DNA from: Candidatus Aalborgicola danicus
GTDB lineage: Bacteria > Pseudomonadota > Gammaproteobacteria > Burkholderiales > Burkholderiaceae_C
Direction of reading: 5' to 3'
DNA: 64,000 bases
NCBI GenBank assembly: GCA_016703945.1
Contig: JADJBC010000045.1
Span: forward strand, 124,001-188,000
The position numbers were made by a program, and so were the translations under genes. The notes under the pieces were generated by a model that saw nothing but the letters and a program-made list of their open reading frames with translations, ran no database searches and had not been told where the DNA came from. The stretch's first letter is position 1, and every line of letters begins with the position of its first letter. Shown one piece after another: positions 27,024 to 35,024 of this stretch.

Positions 27024-29348
27024 ATGAACAAGCGCTTCTGGCGGACGCTTTTGTGTTTGCTTCTGCCACTGTGGACCCAGTTCGCTGCAGCCCAGGCGGG
27101 TGCCGTACACGTCGAAAACGAGGAGCGTTATCGGCTCTCGCGCGCTTTCACCTATGTGGAAGACAGCAGCGCACAACAAACGCTCAACGACATTTTGAAA
27201 CCGGAGACACAGGCCCGCTTTCGGCCCGTGCCCCAAGGTGTGACATCGACCAATTTTGGCACCACCAACTCGGCCATCTGGCTGCGCGTGGTGGTGAAAA
27301 CCGATGCCAGGTCCCCACGGCACTGGATGTTCGAAGTGGCTTACCCGCCCCTGGACCGGCTCGACCTCTACGTGATCGCCCCCGACGGCAAAACAGCTCA
27401 CTACATGGGTGGGGATTCGCTGCCGTTCCCAAGCCGGGCGGTCCCCCACCGCAGCCACGTCTTGCCGATTGAACTCGAACCCGGTGTCAACTCGACGCTG
27501 TACCTGCGCATTGCATCCCAAGGCGCAGTCTCGGCACCGTCGACGCTATGGCAGCCGGCCGCCCTGTGGCAGCAGGATCAAACGACCTATTCCATTTTCA
27601 GCCTGTACTTCGGCCTGCTGATCGGTTTGCTGCTGTACAACTTGCTGCTGTTTTTGTCGGTGCGCGACCCGGCCTATTTGATCTACGTGGTATTTGTGGC
27701 GTGTATCGGTTTGTCGCAGGCAGCCAACTCGGGCCTGGGCGCACAGTTTCTGTGGCCAGATGCGCTGTGGTGGAACAGCAATTCCATCAACGCAACCCAC
27801 GCCGCCAGCGGCAGCTTTGGCATTTGGTTCGTGCGCAGCTTTCTGGCCAGCAAGACCAGCATGCCGAACATGGACCGCTGGATCGTGGGACAGACGGTTT
27901 TGTGGTTTGCCACCTTCGCAGGTTCTCTGGTTCTGCCTTACAAGACTGCGGGGCTGATCGTCACGGGTCTGGCCATTGTCGGCGTGGTCACGGTCCTGGT
28001 GGCCGGGGCTCTGAGTGTGCGCCGAGGCCACCCTGGCGCAAAGTATTTCTTGCTGGCTTGGGGCGCATTTTTGTTCGGCGTGGTCACACAAACGATGCAC
28101 AACAACGGCCTGCTGCCCTCCAACCCGTTTACGGTGGACGCCCTCCTGATCGGATCGGCGCTGGAGATGGTGTTGTTGTCTTTTGCGCTGGCCGACCGCA
28201 TCAACGCGATGCGGCGGGAAAAAGAGGTGGCCCAGGCCCAGGTGCGCTCCGAGCAGACCCTGGTACAGGCCTTGCAGCAATCGCAGGAACATTACCGCGC
28301 CTTGATCGAACATGTGGGTGAAGGCATGGTGGTGGTGCAAGACGAGCGCATCGTGTTTGTGAACTCCCGGGCCGCCGACATCCTGGAGTTGCCCAAGGAG
28401 GCCATCATCGAGCGCGGGTTTATCGACAACATCCACGCCGATGACCGTGCGGTGTTGATCGACCGTGTGCGACGACAGGTTTCGGGGCAAAGCGTGCCGG
28501 AGCTGTGCCGCGTACGTCTGGACGTCTCTGGCCAACCGATGAAGTGGCTGGAGTTTGGTGGCCACATGGTGCCCTGGGATGGCAGCCAGGGCCTGCTGAT
28601 CTACTTTCTGGACGTCACCCAGCGCCACAACGCCGATCTGGAAATGCACTCAGCGCTGGATCGACAACAAGAGCTCAACGAATTACGCTCGCGTTTTGTC
28701 GCCATGACCAGCCACGAATTTCGCACCCCCTTGGCCACCATCCTGTCGTCGCAAGACCTGCTCAAGTATTACGGCGATCGTTTGCCCGAAGACGAAAAAC
28801 AGAAAGTGCTTGAATCGATTGAACAGAGCGTTCACCGGATGACACGTATGCTGGATCGCGTATTGCTGCTGGGCAAGGCCGATGCACACATGCTGGAGTT
28901 CGCACCGCAGCAGATCAATTTGCGAGAACTCTGTGCCACCCTGGTCACCGAAGCCATCACACAGCAGCCCGACTCACACTGCCAGGTGCAGACCGACATC
29001 GCTGAAGCGGTGGGTATGGGTCTGTTTGATGAACGGCTGATGCGCCATATTTTTGGCAACCTGTTGTCCAACGCCATCAAGTATTCACCCGACGGCGGTA
29101 CCGTGTGTTTGAAGGTGTTCATCCAGGGTGCGCAAACCGTATTTGAGGTGTCGGACCAGGGTATTGGTGTTCCACCTGACGAGGTTGACCACTTGTTTGC
29201 TTCCTTCCACCGCGCCAGCAACGTCGGCTCCATCTCCGGCACGGGCTTGGGGCTGGCCATCGTCAAGCAATCGGTGGATCTCCATGGTGGAGCCATAACC
29301 GTGCACAGTGTGCCAGGCAAGGGAACCACGTTTACGGTCACGCTGTAG
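27024..29348 (+). CDS. 7TMR-DISM sensor histidine kinase with PAS domain
   Basis: A 774-residue kinase. After a signal peptide (residues 1-23) comes a periplasmic 7TMR-DISMED2-type domain (about 30-180), then a seven-helix membrane domain (about 190-390), a PAS domain (about 420-530) and HisKA with His564 in AMTSHEFRTPL. The ATPase domain shows NLLSNAIKYSP, SDQGIGVPPDE and GTGLGLAIVKQSV. No response regulator is adjacent, so it is an orphan. The start MNKRFWRTLL is chosen for its signal peptide; a longer upstream frame overlaps the AAA ATPase leader and is not credible. Confidence 0.93.
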   Translation: MNKRFWRTLLCLLLPLWTQFAAAQAGAVHVENEERYRLSRAFTYVEDSSAQQTLNDILKPETQARFRPVPQGVTSTNFGTTNSAIWLRVVVKTDARSPRHWMFEVAYPPLDRLDLYVIAPDGKTAHYMGGDSLPFPSRAVPHRSHVLPIELEPGVNSTLYLRIASQGAVSAPSTLWQPAALWQQDQTTYSIFSLYFGLLIGLLLYNLLLFLSVRDPAYLIYVVFVACIGLSQAANSGLGAQFLWPDALWWNSNSINATHAASGSFGIWFVRSFLASKTSMPNMDRWIVGQTVLWFATFAGSLVLPYKTAGLIVTGLAIVGVVTVLVAGALSVRRGHPGAKYFLLAWGAFLFGVVTQTMHNNGLLPSNPFTVDALLIGSALEMVLLSFALADRINAMRREKEVAQAQVRSEQTLVQALQQSQEHYRALIEHVGEGMVVVQDERIVFVNSRAADILELPKEAIIERGFIDNIHADDRAVLIDRVRRQVSGQSVPELCRVRLDVSGQPMKWLEFGGHMVPWDGSQGLLIYFLDVTQRHNADLEMHSALDRQQELNELRSRFVAMTSHEFRTPLATILSSQDLLKYYGDRLPEDEKQKVLESIEQSVHRMTRMLDRVLLLGKADAHMLEFAPQQINLRELCATLVTEAITQQPDSHCQVQTDIAEAVGMGLFDERLMRHIFGNLLSNAIKYSPDGGTVCLKVFIQGAQTVFEVSDQGIGVPPDEVDHLFASFHRASNVGSISGTGLGLAIVKQSVDLHGGAITVHSVPGKGTTFTVTL

Positions 29349-29374
29349 CTTCCAGACTTTCGATATTTACTATT

Positions 29375-29424
29375 GATTTGATAGCTACTTACGCAATCAA
29401 TTCGAGGGCTAGAGGGCTATTTGA
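29375..29424 (+). repeat. Dispersed ATAGCT repeat, copy C
   Basis: Intergenic copy in the 77-base gap between the 7TMR histidine kinase and the NrsF-like gene, which converge. It reads GATTTGATAGCTACTTACGC and then TTCGAGGGCTAGAGG. The position between convergent genes could fit a terminator or attenuator role, but no T-tract is present. Confidence 0.7.
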
Positions 29425-29425
29425 C

Positions 29426-30067
29426 TCACCAACGCAAGAGCTTCTGGCCCAGCAGCGCACCCACCCCGGCCGGCATCAACATACCCAACAAATACCAGAT
29501 CGCCAAAAAAGGCGCTTGCATTTCCGTGCAGTGCAGCGCATAGACCAGCGCACCCGCCGCGCCCGAGGCCAGGCCGGCACACGCGCCTGCCAGTACCGGT
29601 TGCGTGGGGGCCAGCCCTTTGACCGCCCAGAGGGCAGCCGCCAGAACCGGTGCTGCAATCAACGCAATGTTGAATACACACGACACCCAGGTTTGCCCCA
29701 GCACCAAAGGCAGCCAGGCGGCCTGCGGGTGATTCGCCATGACCAGGACCGCCATCGTTGCAACGACCAGCCACGGCAAGGGCAACAGCATCCAGACGCG
29801 CCCCAGTCGGGCTCCGGGGTGCGCAACCCGGAAGGTCAGCACCAGGGCGGGGATCAGAATGCCCAAGGGAAACGCAAACTTGACCCAGAACATCGGCACG
29901 GCGAGGGTCTGTGCAAGATCGTTCCGCACCCCGTATCCCACCTGCATCAGGAACAGGGCAGCGGCCCCCACCAGCAGCAGCGCCGTTTGAAACCGCCGAC
30001 GCGCGCCGTTCGGTCGAACGGGCGTTGCCGCGCTGGCCAATAACGTGATCAATTCGTCGGTTCTCAT
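29426..30067 (-). CDS. NrsF-like (DUF1109) membrane anti-sigma factor
   Basis: A 213-residue protein with about six hydrophobic segments after a short cytoplasmic N-terminus (MRTDELITLLASAATPVRP). This is the topology and N-terminal motif of DUF1109/NrsF proteins that sequester SigF-type ECF sigma factors in Caulobacter and relatives. It overlaps the sigma factor stop in ATGA, so the two are translationally coupled. Two Cys residues in the C-terminal part (LVYALHCTEMQ and SCVFNIALI) could be a sensor, as in the Caulobacter protein; this is inference. Confidence 0.88.
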   Translation of the reverse strand: MRTDELITLLASAATPVRPNGARRRFQTALLLVGAAALFLMQVGYGVRNDLAQTLAVPMFWVKFAFPLGILIPALVLTFRVAHPGARLGRVWMLLPLPWLVVATMAVLVMANHPQAAWLPLVLGQTWVSCVFNIALIAAPVLAAALWAVKGLAPTQPVLAGACAGLASGAAGALVYALHCTEMQAPFLAIWYLLGMLMPAGVGALLGQKLLRW

Positions 30068-30648
30068 GGGCTGGCTCCAACCAATGCCGCCAGTGCCTTC
30101 AGTCCACGGTGCACACCGACCTTGACGGCTGACTCGGACATTCCGGTGGCCCTGGCGGTCTCGATAACCGACAGGCCTTCAAGCTTCATGTGGACGATGG
30201 GTAGCCGCTGGTGGTCAGGCAATTGCTCCAGCAAGCGGCCCAGATCACGGCGCGCATCACAGGCCTCGGTTTGACTGGCAGCAAACAATTGCATTTCGTC
30301 ATCCAGGGAATCGTTCAACGCATCGCGTCGACCCCGCGAGCGGAACAGGTCAATCATTTTGTAGCGTGCGATGGCATGCACCCAGGCCGTCAAGGGCTGC
30401 TCACGTTGGTAGGTGTGGCGCTGGTTATGCAGGGCCAACAAGGTTTCTTGCACAAGGTCCTCCACTTCATGGGGCAGGGACGTCAATCGCCGTTTGAAAA
30501 ATGCACGCAAATGCGCGCCCATGTCCGTCAGACACATTTGGTAGGCCCTGGCATCACCCGCCAAGCCCTGCAACAACAAGGAACGCAGCCGTTCTTCGCC
30601 CTGTTGCATCCGCAACAACATGTCGCTGCGGCTTGGTTCGTGTTCCAT
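30064..30648 (-). CDS. ECF RNA polymerase sigma factor, SigF-like (ECF16 type)
   Basis: A 194-residue sigma-70 family protein. Region 2 has EVEDLVQETLLALHNQR and region 4 LPDHQRLPIVHMKLEGLS, followed by ETARATGMSESAVKVGVHRG. The start MEHEPSRSDMLLR at 30648 is chosen; an earlier ATG is not supported. Its partner is the NrsF-like membrane protein. A GTAACC-N16-CGAA match lies just upstream on the same strand, suggesting autoregulation. The -10 part is very close to this ATG, so the true start could be an internal ATG a few codons downstream. Confidence 0.9.
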   Translation of the reverse strand: MEHEPSRSDMLLRMQQGEERLRSLLLQGLAGDARAYQMCLTDMGAHLRAFFKRRLTSLPHEVEDLVQETLLALHNQRHTYQREQPLTAWVHAIARYKMIDLFRSRGRRDALNDSLDDEMQLFAASQTEACDARRDLGRLLEQLPDHQRLPIVHMKLEGLSVIETARATGMSESAVKVGVHRGLKALAALVGASP

Positions 30649-30654
30649 GCTTAA

Positions 30655-30680
30655 TTCGCTCCGGCGGACACTCTGGTTAC
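30655..30680 (-). promoter_or_regulatory. Predicted SigF-type promoter for the sigma factor gene
   Basis: Leftward reading gives GTAACC (30675-30680), 16 bases, then CGAA (30655-30658). This matches the Caulobacter SigF-type promoter pattern as remembered. The CGAA lies seven bases before the sigma factor ATG, so the transcript would be nearly leaderless or use a later start. Confidence 0.7.
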
Positions 30681-30721
30681 CGAGTGATGCAAATATTTTT
30701 TCAGGCATTGTGCCGCAGCAT

Positions 30722-30747
30722 GTAACCAAAAGAGGCAGACACACGAA
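30722..30747 (+). promoter_or_regulatory. Predicted SigF-type promoter for doxX
   Basis: Rightward reading gives GTAACC (30722-30727), exactly 16 bases, then CGAA (30744-30747), 55 bases before the DoxX start. The same element and spacing occur on the opposite strand for the sigma factor gene, so the two form a divergent regulated pair. Confidence 0.75.
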
Positions 30748-30802
30748 TTGCCCGGACAATGCCTGCAAGCCGTTGCCACCCCACCCATGACCGGACACGA
30801 CG

Positions 30803-31282
30803 ATGACCATGACAACACTTTCTCTCCTTCAAAGACTGGATGCTCTGGCCCGGCCGTGTGTGGACCTGCTCAACAGCTTGCAACCCGTCGCCGCATTGCT
30901 GGCCCGCCTGTATGTGGCCCAAGTCTTCTTCTTGTCCGGCCTGACCAAAGTCCGTGATTGGGACACGACCTTGGCTTTGTTCATGGACGAATACAAGGTG
31001 CCTTTATTGCCACCGGCACTCGCTGCCGTCATGGGCACCGCGGGTGAACTGGTATTGCCGGTGTTGCTGGTGCTGGGCCTGGGCAGCCGATTTGCGGCGC
31101 TGGGGCTGTCGGTGGTTAATGTGGTCGCCGTTGTGTCGCTGACCGAAATAGCGCCGGCAGCCTTGCAGCAGCATGTGTTTTGGGGCTCCCTGCTGGTGGG
31201 TATTGTGGTGTTTGGGCCCGGGCGCGTGGCCTTGGACCACTGGCTGCAAGCTTACACACGCCACAGCAACGCGCACGGGTGA
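30803..31282 (+). CDS. DoxX family membrane protein
   Basis: A 159-residue protein with four hydrophobic segments and the DoxX pattern (ARLYVAQVFFLSGLTKVRDW, then MGTAGELVLPVLLVLGLGSR). DoxX proteins are poorly understood membrane proteins, often in stress or thiol-related loci and found beside SigF-NrsF pairs with DUF692/DUF2282 genes. None of those partners is present here, so this is a reduced version of that cluster. Controlled by the predicted + strand SigF-type promoter. Confidence 0.88.
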   Translation: MTMTTLSLLQRLDALARPCVDLLNSLQPVAALLARLYVAQVFFLSGLTKVRDWDTTLALFMDEYKVPLLPPALAAVMGTAGELVLPVLLVLGLGSRFAALGLSVVNVVAVVSLTEIAPAALQQHVFWGSLLVGIVVFGPGRVALDHWLQAYTRHSNAHG

Positions 31283-31316
31283 TGCCAAGCCAAATCGGAT
31301 GCCACGAATACCGCAA

Positions 31317-32600
31317 TCAAGCGTTGATCAGAATCGCCCTGAAGTCATTGACGTTGGTGCGGGTCGGCCCGGTGACTACGGAGTCGCCCAAAGCCTGAAA
31401 AAAACCATGACCATCGTTGCTTGCCAGGGCGTCCGCAGGCTTGATGCCATGAGCCAGTGCCCGGGCCAGGGTGTCGGGGGCCAGCACGGCCCCGGCGATT
31501 TCCTCCTGGCCATCGACGCCATCGGTGTCTGCCGCCAGCGCATGGATGCGGGGATGACCGGCCAAGGTCAGGCCCATGGACAACAAACACTCCACATTGC
31601 GCCCGCCCCGACCGCTGCCCCGCACCGTGACCGTGGTCTCGCCGCCAGACAACAACACACAGGGCGCAGGAAAGGGTTGCCCGCGTTGCGCTACTTGGAG
31701 GGCAATGGCACCCAGCACCTTGCCCACGTCGCGCGCCTCACCCTCGATGGCATCCCCAAGGATACACACGCCATAACCGGCGTCCCGGGCCACCTGCGCA
31801 GCGGCTTCCAGCGCCATTTGTGGGGCCGCAACGATGCGGACCTCGGACCTGGCCAGGCGCGGGTCACCCGGTTTGACCGACTCACCCCGACCGGACCGCA
31901 ATACCTCCATCACCGGCTGCGGCAGATCCAGCCCATAACGGCGCACGATGCCCAGGGCGTCCTCACACGTGGTCGGGTCTGCCACCGTGGGGCCGGAGGC
32001 GATGTTGATCGGGTCGTCCCCCGGCACATCGGAGATCAACAGGGTCAGCACACGGGCCGGCCAGCAGGCGGCGGCCAGTCTGCCCCCTTTGATGGCGGAG
32101 AGGTGGCGGCGCACACAGTTCATCTCGTTGATGCTGGCGCCAGACTTCAGCAGGGCACGGTTGACCGCTTGTTTGTGCTCCAGTGTCAAACCGTCTAACG
32201 GCAAGGGCAGCAGTGACGAGCCGCCACCCGAGATCAAACACAGCACCAGATCGTCAGCCTGCAAGCCCTGCACCACCTCCAGCATGCGCTGGGCTGCGGC
32301 CAGCCCCGCAGCGTCGGGCACTGGGTGCGAGGCTTCCACGATTTCGATGCGCTCACATGCAACGGCATAACCATAACGGGTGACGACCAAGCCCGACAAC
32401 GGACCCTTCCAATGGTCTTCCACAACCCGCGCCATGGCGGCGGATGCCTTGCCGGCCCCAATGACCACCAGCCGGCCGTTGCCAAGGGATTTTGGCGAAG
32501 GCAAATGCGGGGCTATACAAACTGCCGGTTGTGCGCTGGCCACTGCGGCATCGAACAGGCTACGCAAAAGGGCTTGGGCAACACTCACAGCTTGGTTCAT
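31317..32600 (-). CDS. ttuD: Glycerate 2-kinase / hydroxypyruvate reductase-annotated TtuD
   Basis: A 427-residue protein of the DUF4147/MOFRL family that phosphorylates D-glycerate. The N-terminal domain contains LVVIGAGKASAAMARVVEDH and LISGGGSSLLPLPLDGL; the C-terminal MOFRL domain has CVLLSGGETTVTVRGSG, GRGGRNVECLL and AADTDGVDGQ. TtuD is often named a hydroxypyruvate reductase from tartrate work, but the sequence type is glycerate kinase. It would take up the product of glyoxylate carboligase and reductase; glcE and glcF lie several kilobases away on the same strand. Confidence 0.9.
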   Translation of the reverse strand: MNQAVSVAQALLRSLFDAAVASAQPAVCIAPHLPSPKSLGNGRLVVIGAGKASAAMARVVEDHWKGPLSGLVVTRYGYAVACERIEIVEASHPVPDAAGLAAAQRMLEVVQGLQADDLVLCLISGGGSSLLPLPLDGLTLEHKQAVNRALLKSGASINEMNCVRRHLSAIKGGRLAAACWPARVLTLLISDVPGDDPINIASGPTVADPTTCEDALGIVRRYGLDLPQPVMEVLRSGRGESVKPGDPRLARSEVRIVAAPQMALEAAAQVARDAGYGVCILGDAIEGEARDVGKVLGAIALQVAQRGQPFPAPCVLLSGGETTVTVRGSGRGGRNVECLLSMGLTLAGHPRIHALAADTDGVDGQEEIAGAVLAPDTLARALAHGIKPADALASNDGHGFFQALGDSVVTGPTRTNVNDFRAILINA

Positions 32601-32749
32601 GGCATAGCCCTTGGATAGACCGTTTGGATCGCATCAATTCTGCACCATATCGACGCCGTCCGGTTCGGCTGCGCTAGCGTTTGGGGCTCTTGTGCGGGCG
32701 TGGGCATGTGCCTATGATCCAAACCAGAATTCATCACACGAACACCCCC

Positions 32750-34993
32750 ATGTCGGCAGTCACTTCACCGCGCTGGCGGAACTTCATGCCGGTCTGCATT
32801 GCGGCTTTGGGCTGTGCGCCGCCCGTAGGGGCACAAACACCCGAGTCTGCGGACCTGGGGCAGGTGCAGATTGCGGTTGGCCGCGGGCAAGTGCGCTCCA
32901 TCCATGGACTGACCCGATCGGATTTCGAAAATACGGTGACTGGGTCCAGCCCCTTGCTCAGCATGGCGCGTTTGCCGGGCGTGAGCTTTTCTGCGGCTGA
33001 CACGTTGGGCAACTACGAGTGGTCAACCCGAATTGCGGTGCGTGGGTTCTCGCAAAACCAGCTCGGATTTACGCTCGACGATGTGCCTTTGGGCGACATG
33101 TCCTATGCCAACTACAACGGCCTGCACATCAGCCGCGCAATCTCCAGTGAAAACGTGGCCCGCGCCTTTGTGTCCCAAGGCTCAGGCGCATTGGAAACAG
33201 CTTCTTCCAGCAACCTGGGTGGAACCCTGCAGTTCTATTCCGGCAACCCACTGAAAGATTTTGGACTGCAGGTCCAGGAATCTGCGGGCAGCAACAACCA
33301 TCGTCGTCACTTTGTCCGACTGGACTCGGGCGACTCCGCCATGGGGCAGTGGTATGCCAGCTACACCCAACAACGCGCCGCCAAATGGAAAGGCACCGGA
33401 GAGCAACGCCAAACGCAGTGGAACCTGAAATTTGTCAAGGAATGGACGGATAACCGTTTCTCTGCATTTTTCAATACCTCAGAGCGACGTGAAATGGACT
33501 ATCAGGACATGTCGCTGGAGATGATTCAGCGCCTGGGTGACCGGTGGGACAATTTTTACCCGGACTTTGGCGCTGCCCTGGCGGCCTCGCGGACCCTGTG
33601 TGGCAACGGCGCAAGCACCTACGTCAGCCAATGTGATGACGCCTACTATGCAGGTGCCGGCCTGCGCGATGACTATCTGGGGGCCGCCACCTGGGACACC
33701 CGGCTGTCCGACGCCACGCGCCTCAAGGCCACGGCGTACCGACACGGCAACCGGGGCAGCGGCCTGTGGTACACACCCTACACCGCCTCACCCGACGGCA
33801 CACCACTGTCGCTGCGAACCACCGAATACGACATCCAGCGCGGCGGCCTGGTCGCTGTGCTCGACTACGCGACCGAGCGGCACCAGTTCAAGCTGGGCTA
33901 CTGGCACGAAGCCAATGTGTACCAGCCTGCACGCCGCTTCTACGCCACGTCACCCCCACAGGTGCCTGGTCCCTATGACTATCCGGTGGCATCTTTTGCC
34001 ACGGTTTGGCAATACCGTTTCAACTTGCGAACCGACCAGCTTTCGTTCTCGGACAACTTTGCTGCCCTGCCGAACCTGACCCTGGCGGCCGGGTTCAAGG
34101 CGCTGCGGGTCAGCATCGACGGCGTATTGGAGTCCGGCACCGGCAAGCCGACCGGCAGCATCGTTGCGCAAAGCAGTTTTCTGCCGCAACTGGGACTGAC
34201 CTACCAGCTCTCACCAAGCGACGAGCTGTTTGTCAGCGCTGCGCGCAATATGCGCGCTTTTCCCGGGACGGCCACGGGTGCGGCACCGTTTGCGACCACC
34301 GATACCGGCTTTGCGGCCATCAAGGACACTCTCCAGCCCGAGACTTCGGAAACCTTGGAAGGTGGCTGGCGCTCCCAGGGCCCGCATTACCAGGGCACGC
34401 TGACCGCCTACCGGGTGCGCTTTCACAATCGCCTGCTGGCGGTTCAACCGGGCGCGGGAATCGTTGGCAATCCCATGGTGTTGTCGAATGTGGGCAGTGT
34501 GCACAGTACAGGGCTGGAGGCAGCCTTGTCCTTGCGTTTGGCACCTGGTGTTTTTTGGTACAGCAGTGCCAGTCACAGCAGCTCGACCTACCAGGACGAC
34601 GTCCAGAGCGACGGCGTACGGGTTGCCACGTCGGGCAAACAGGTGGTGGACACTCCCCAGACCCTGCTGAAGTCCACTTTAGGCTATGACGACGGCCGCT
34701 GGTTTGCCAGTCTGGAGGCGGACTATATGGCCAAGCGGTACTACACCTACCTGAACGACGCAGCGGTGCCGGCGCGAACTCTGGTCAACCTGGGTGCCGG
34801 CTACCGTTGGAAATCCTGGGGCCAGCTCTCGGACATCAGCCTGCGGGCCCAAATCTCCAACCTGGGCAATGCCAGTTATGTGGCAACCCTGGGAAGCAAC
34901 GATTTCTCGAACTCTGACCGCCCGGGGACCAACCAGACCCTGTTGCCCGGAGCGCCACGCAGTGTTTACCTGACCCTGTCGGCGCGGCTGTGA
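32750..34993 (+). CDS. TonB-dependent outer-membrane receptor
   Basis: A 747-residue receptor. The start MSAVTSPRWRNFMPVCI at 32750 gives a signal peptide ending GAQTPE; the ATG at 32714 is possible. The plug has ENTVTGSSPLLSMARLPGVS, IAVRGFSQNQLGFTLDDVPL and QGSGALETASSSNLGGTL. The barrel ends in LTLSARL. The ligand is unknown; the presence of GNPMVLSNVGSV/HSTGLEA motifs is general to siderophore-type receptors, so iron-siderophore uptake is a guess. It is not next to a peptidase or ABC system. Confidence 0.9.
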   Translation: MSAVTSPRWRNFMPVCIAALGCAPPVGAQTPESADLGQVQIAVGRGQVRSIHGLTRSDFENTVTGSSPLLSMARLPGVSFSAADTLGNYEWSTRIAVRGFSQNQLGFTLDDVPLGDMSYANYNGLHISRAISSENVARAFVSQGSGALETASSSNLGGTLQFYSGNPLKDFGLQVQESAGSNNHRRHFVRLDSGDSAMGQWYASYTQQRAAKWKGTGEQRQTQWNLKFVKEWTDNRFSAFFNTSERREMDYQDMSLEMIQRLGDRWDNFYPDFGAALAASRTLCGNGASTYVSQCDDAYYAGAGLRDDYLGAATWDTRLSDATRLKATAYRHGNRGSGLWYTPYTASPDGTPLSLRTTEYDIQRGGLVAVLDYATERHQFKLGYWHEANVYQPARRFYATSPPQVPGPYDYPVASFATVWQYRFNLRTDQLSFSDNFAALPNLTLAAGFKALRVSIDGVLESGTGKPTGSIVAQSSFLPQLGLTYQLSPSDELFVSAARNMRAFPGTATGAAPFATTDTGFAAIKDTLQPETSETLEGGWRSQGPHYQGTLTAYRVRFHNRLLAVQPGAGIVGNPMVLSNVGSVHSTGLEAALSLRLAPGVFWYSSASHSSSTYQDDVQSDGVRVATSGKQVVDTPQTLLKSTLGYDDGRWFASLEADYMAKRYYTYLNDAAVPARTLVNLGAGYRWKSWGQLSDISLRAQISNLGNASYVATLGSNDFSNSDRPGTNQTLLPGAPRSVYLTLSARL

Positions 34994-35024
34994 TCTCGAC
35001 GACGGTCATGGGATACTGCCTGCT

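Noticed and set aside
27546..28649. A 367-codon open frame opposite the 7TMR histidine kinase
   Set aside because: Antisense shadow, rich in H, Q and R, with no recognisable motif.
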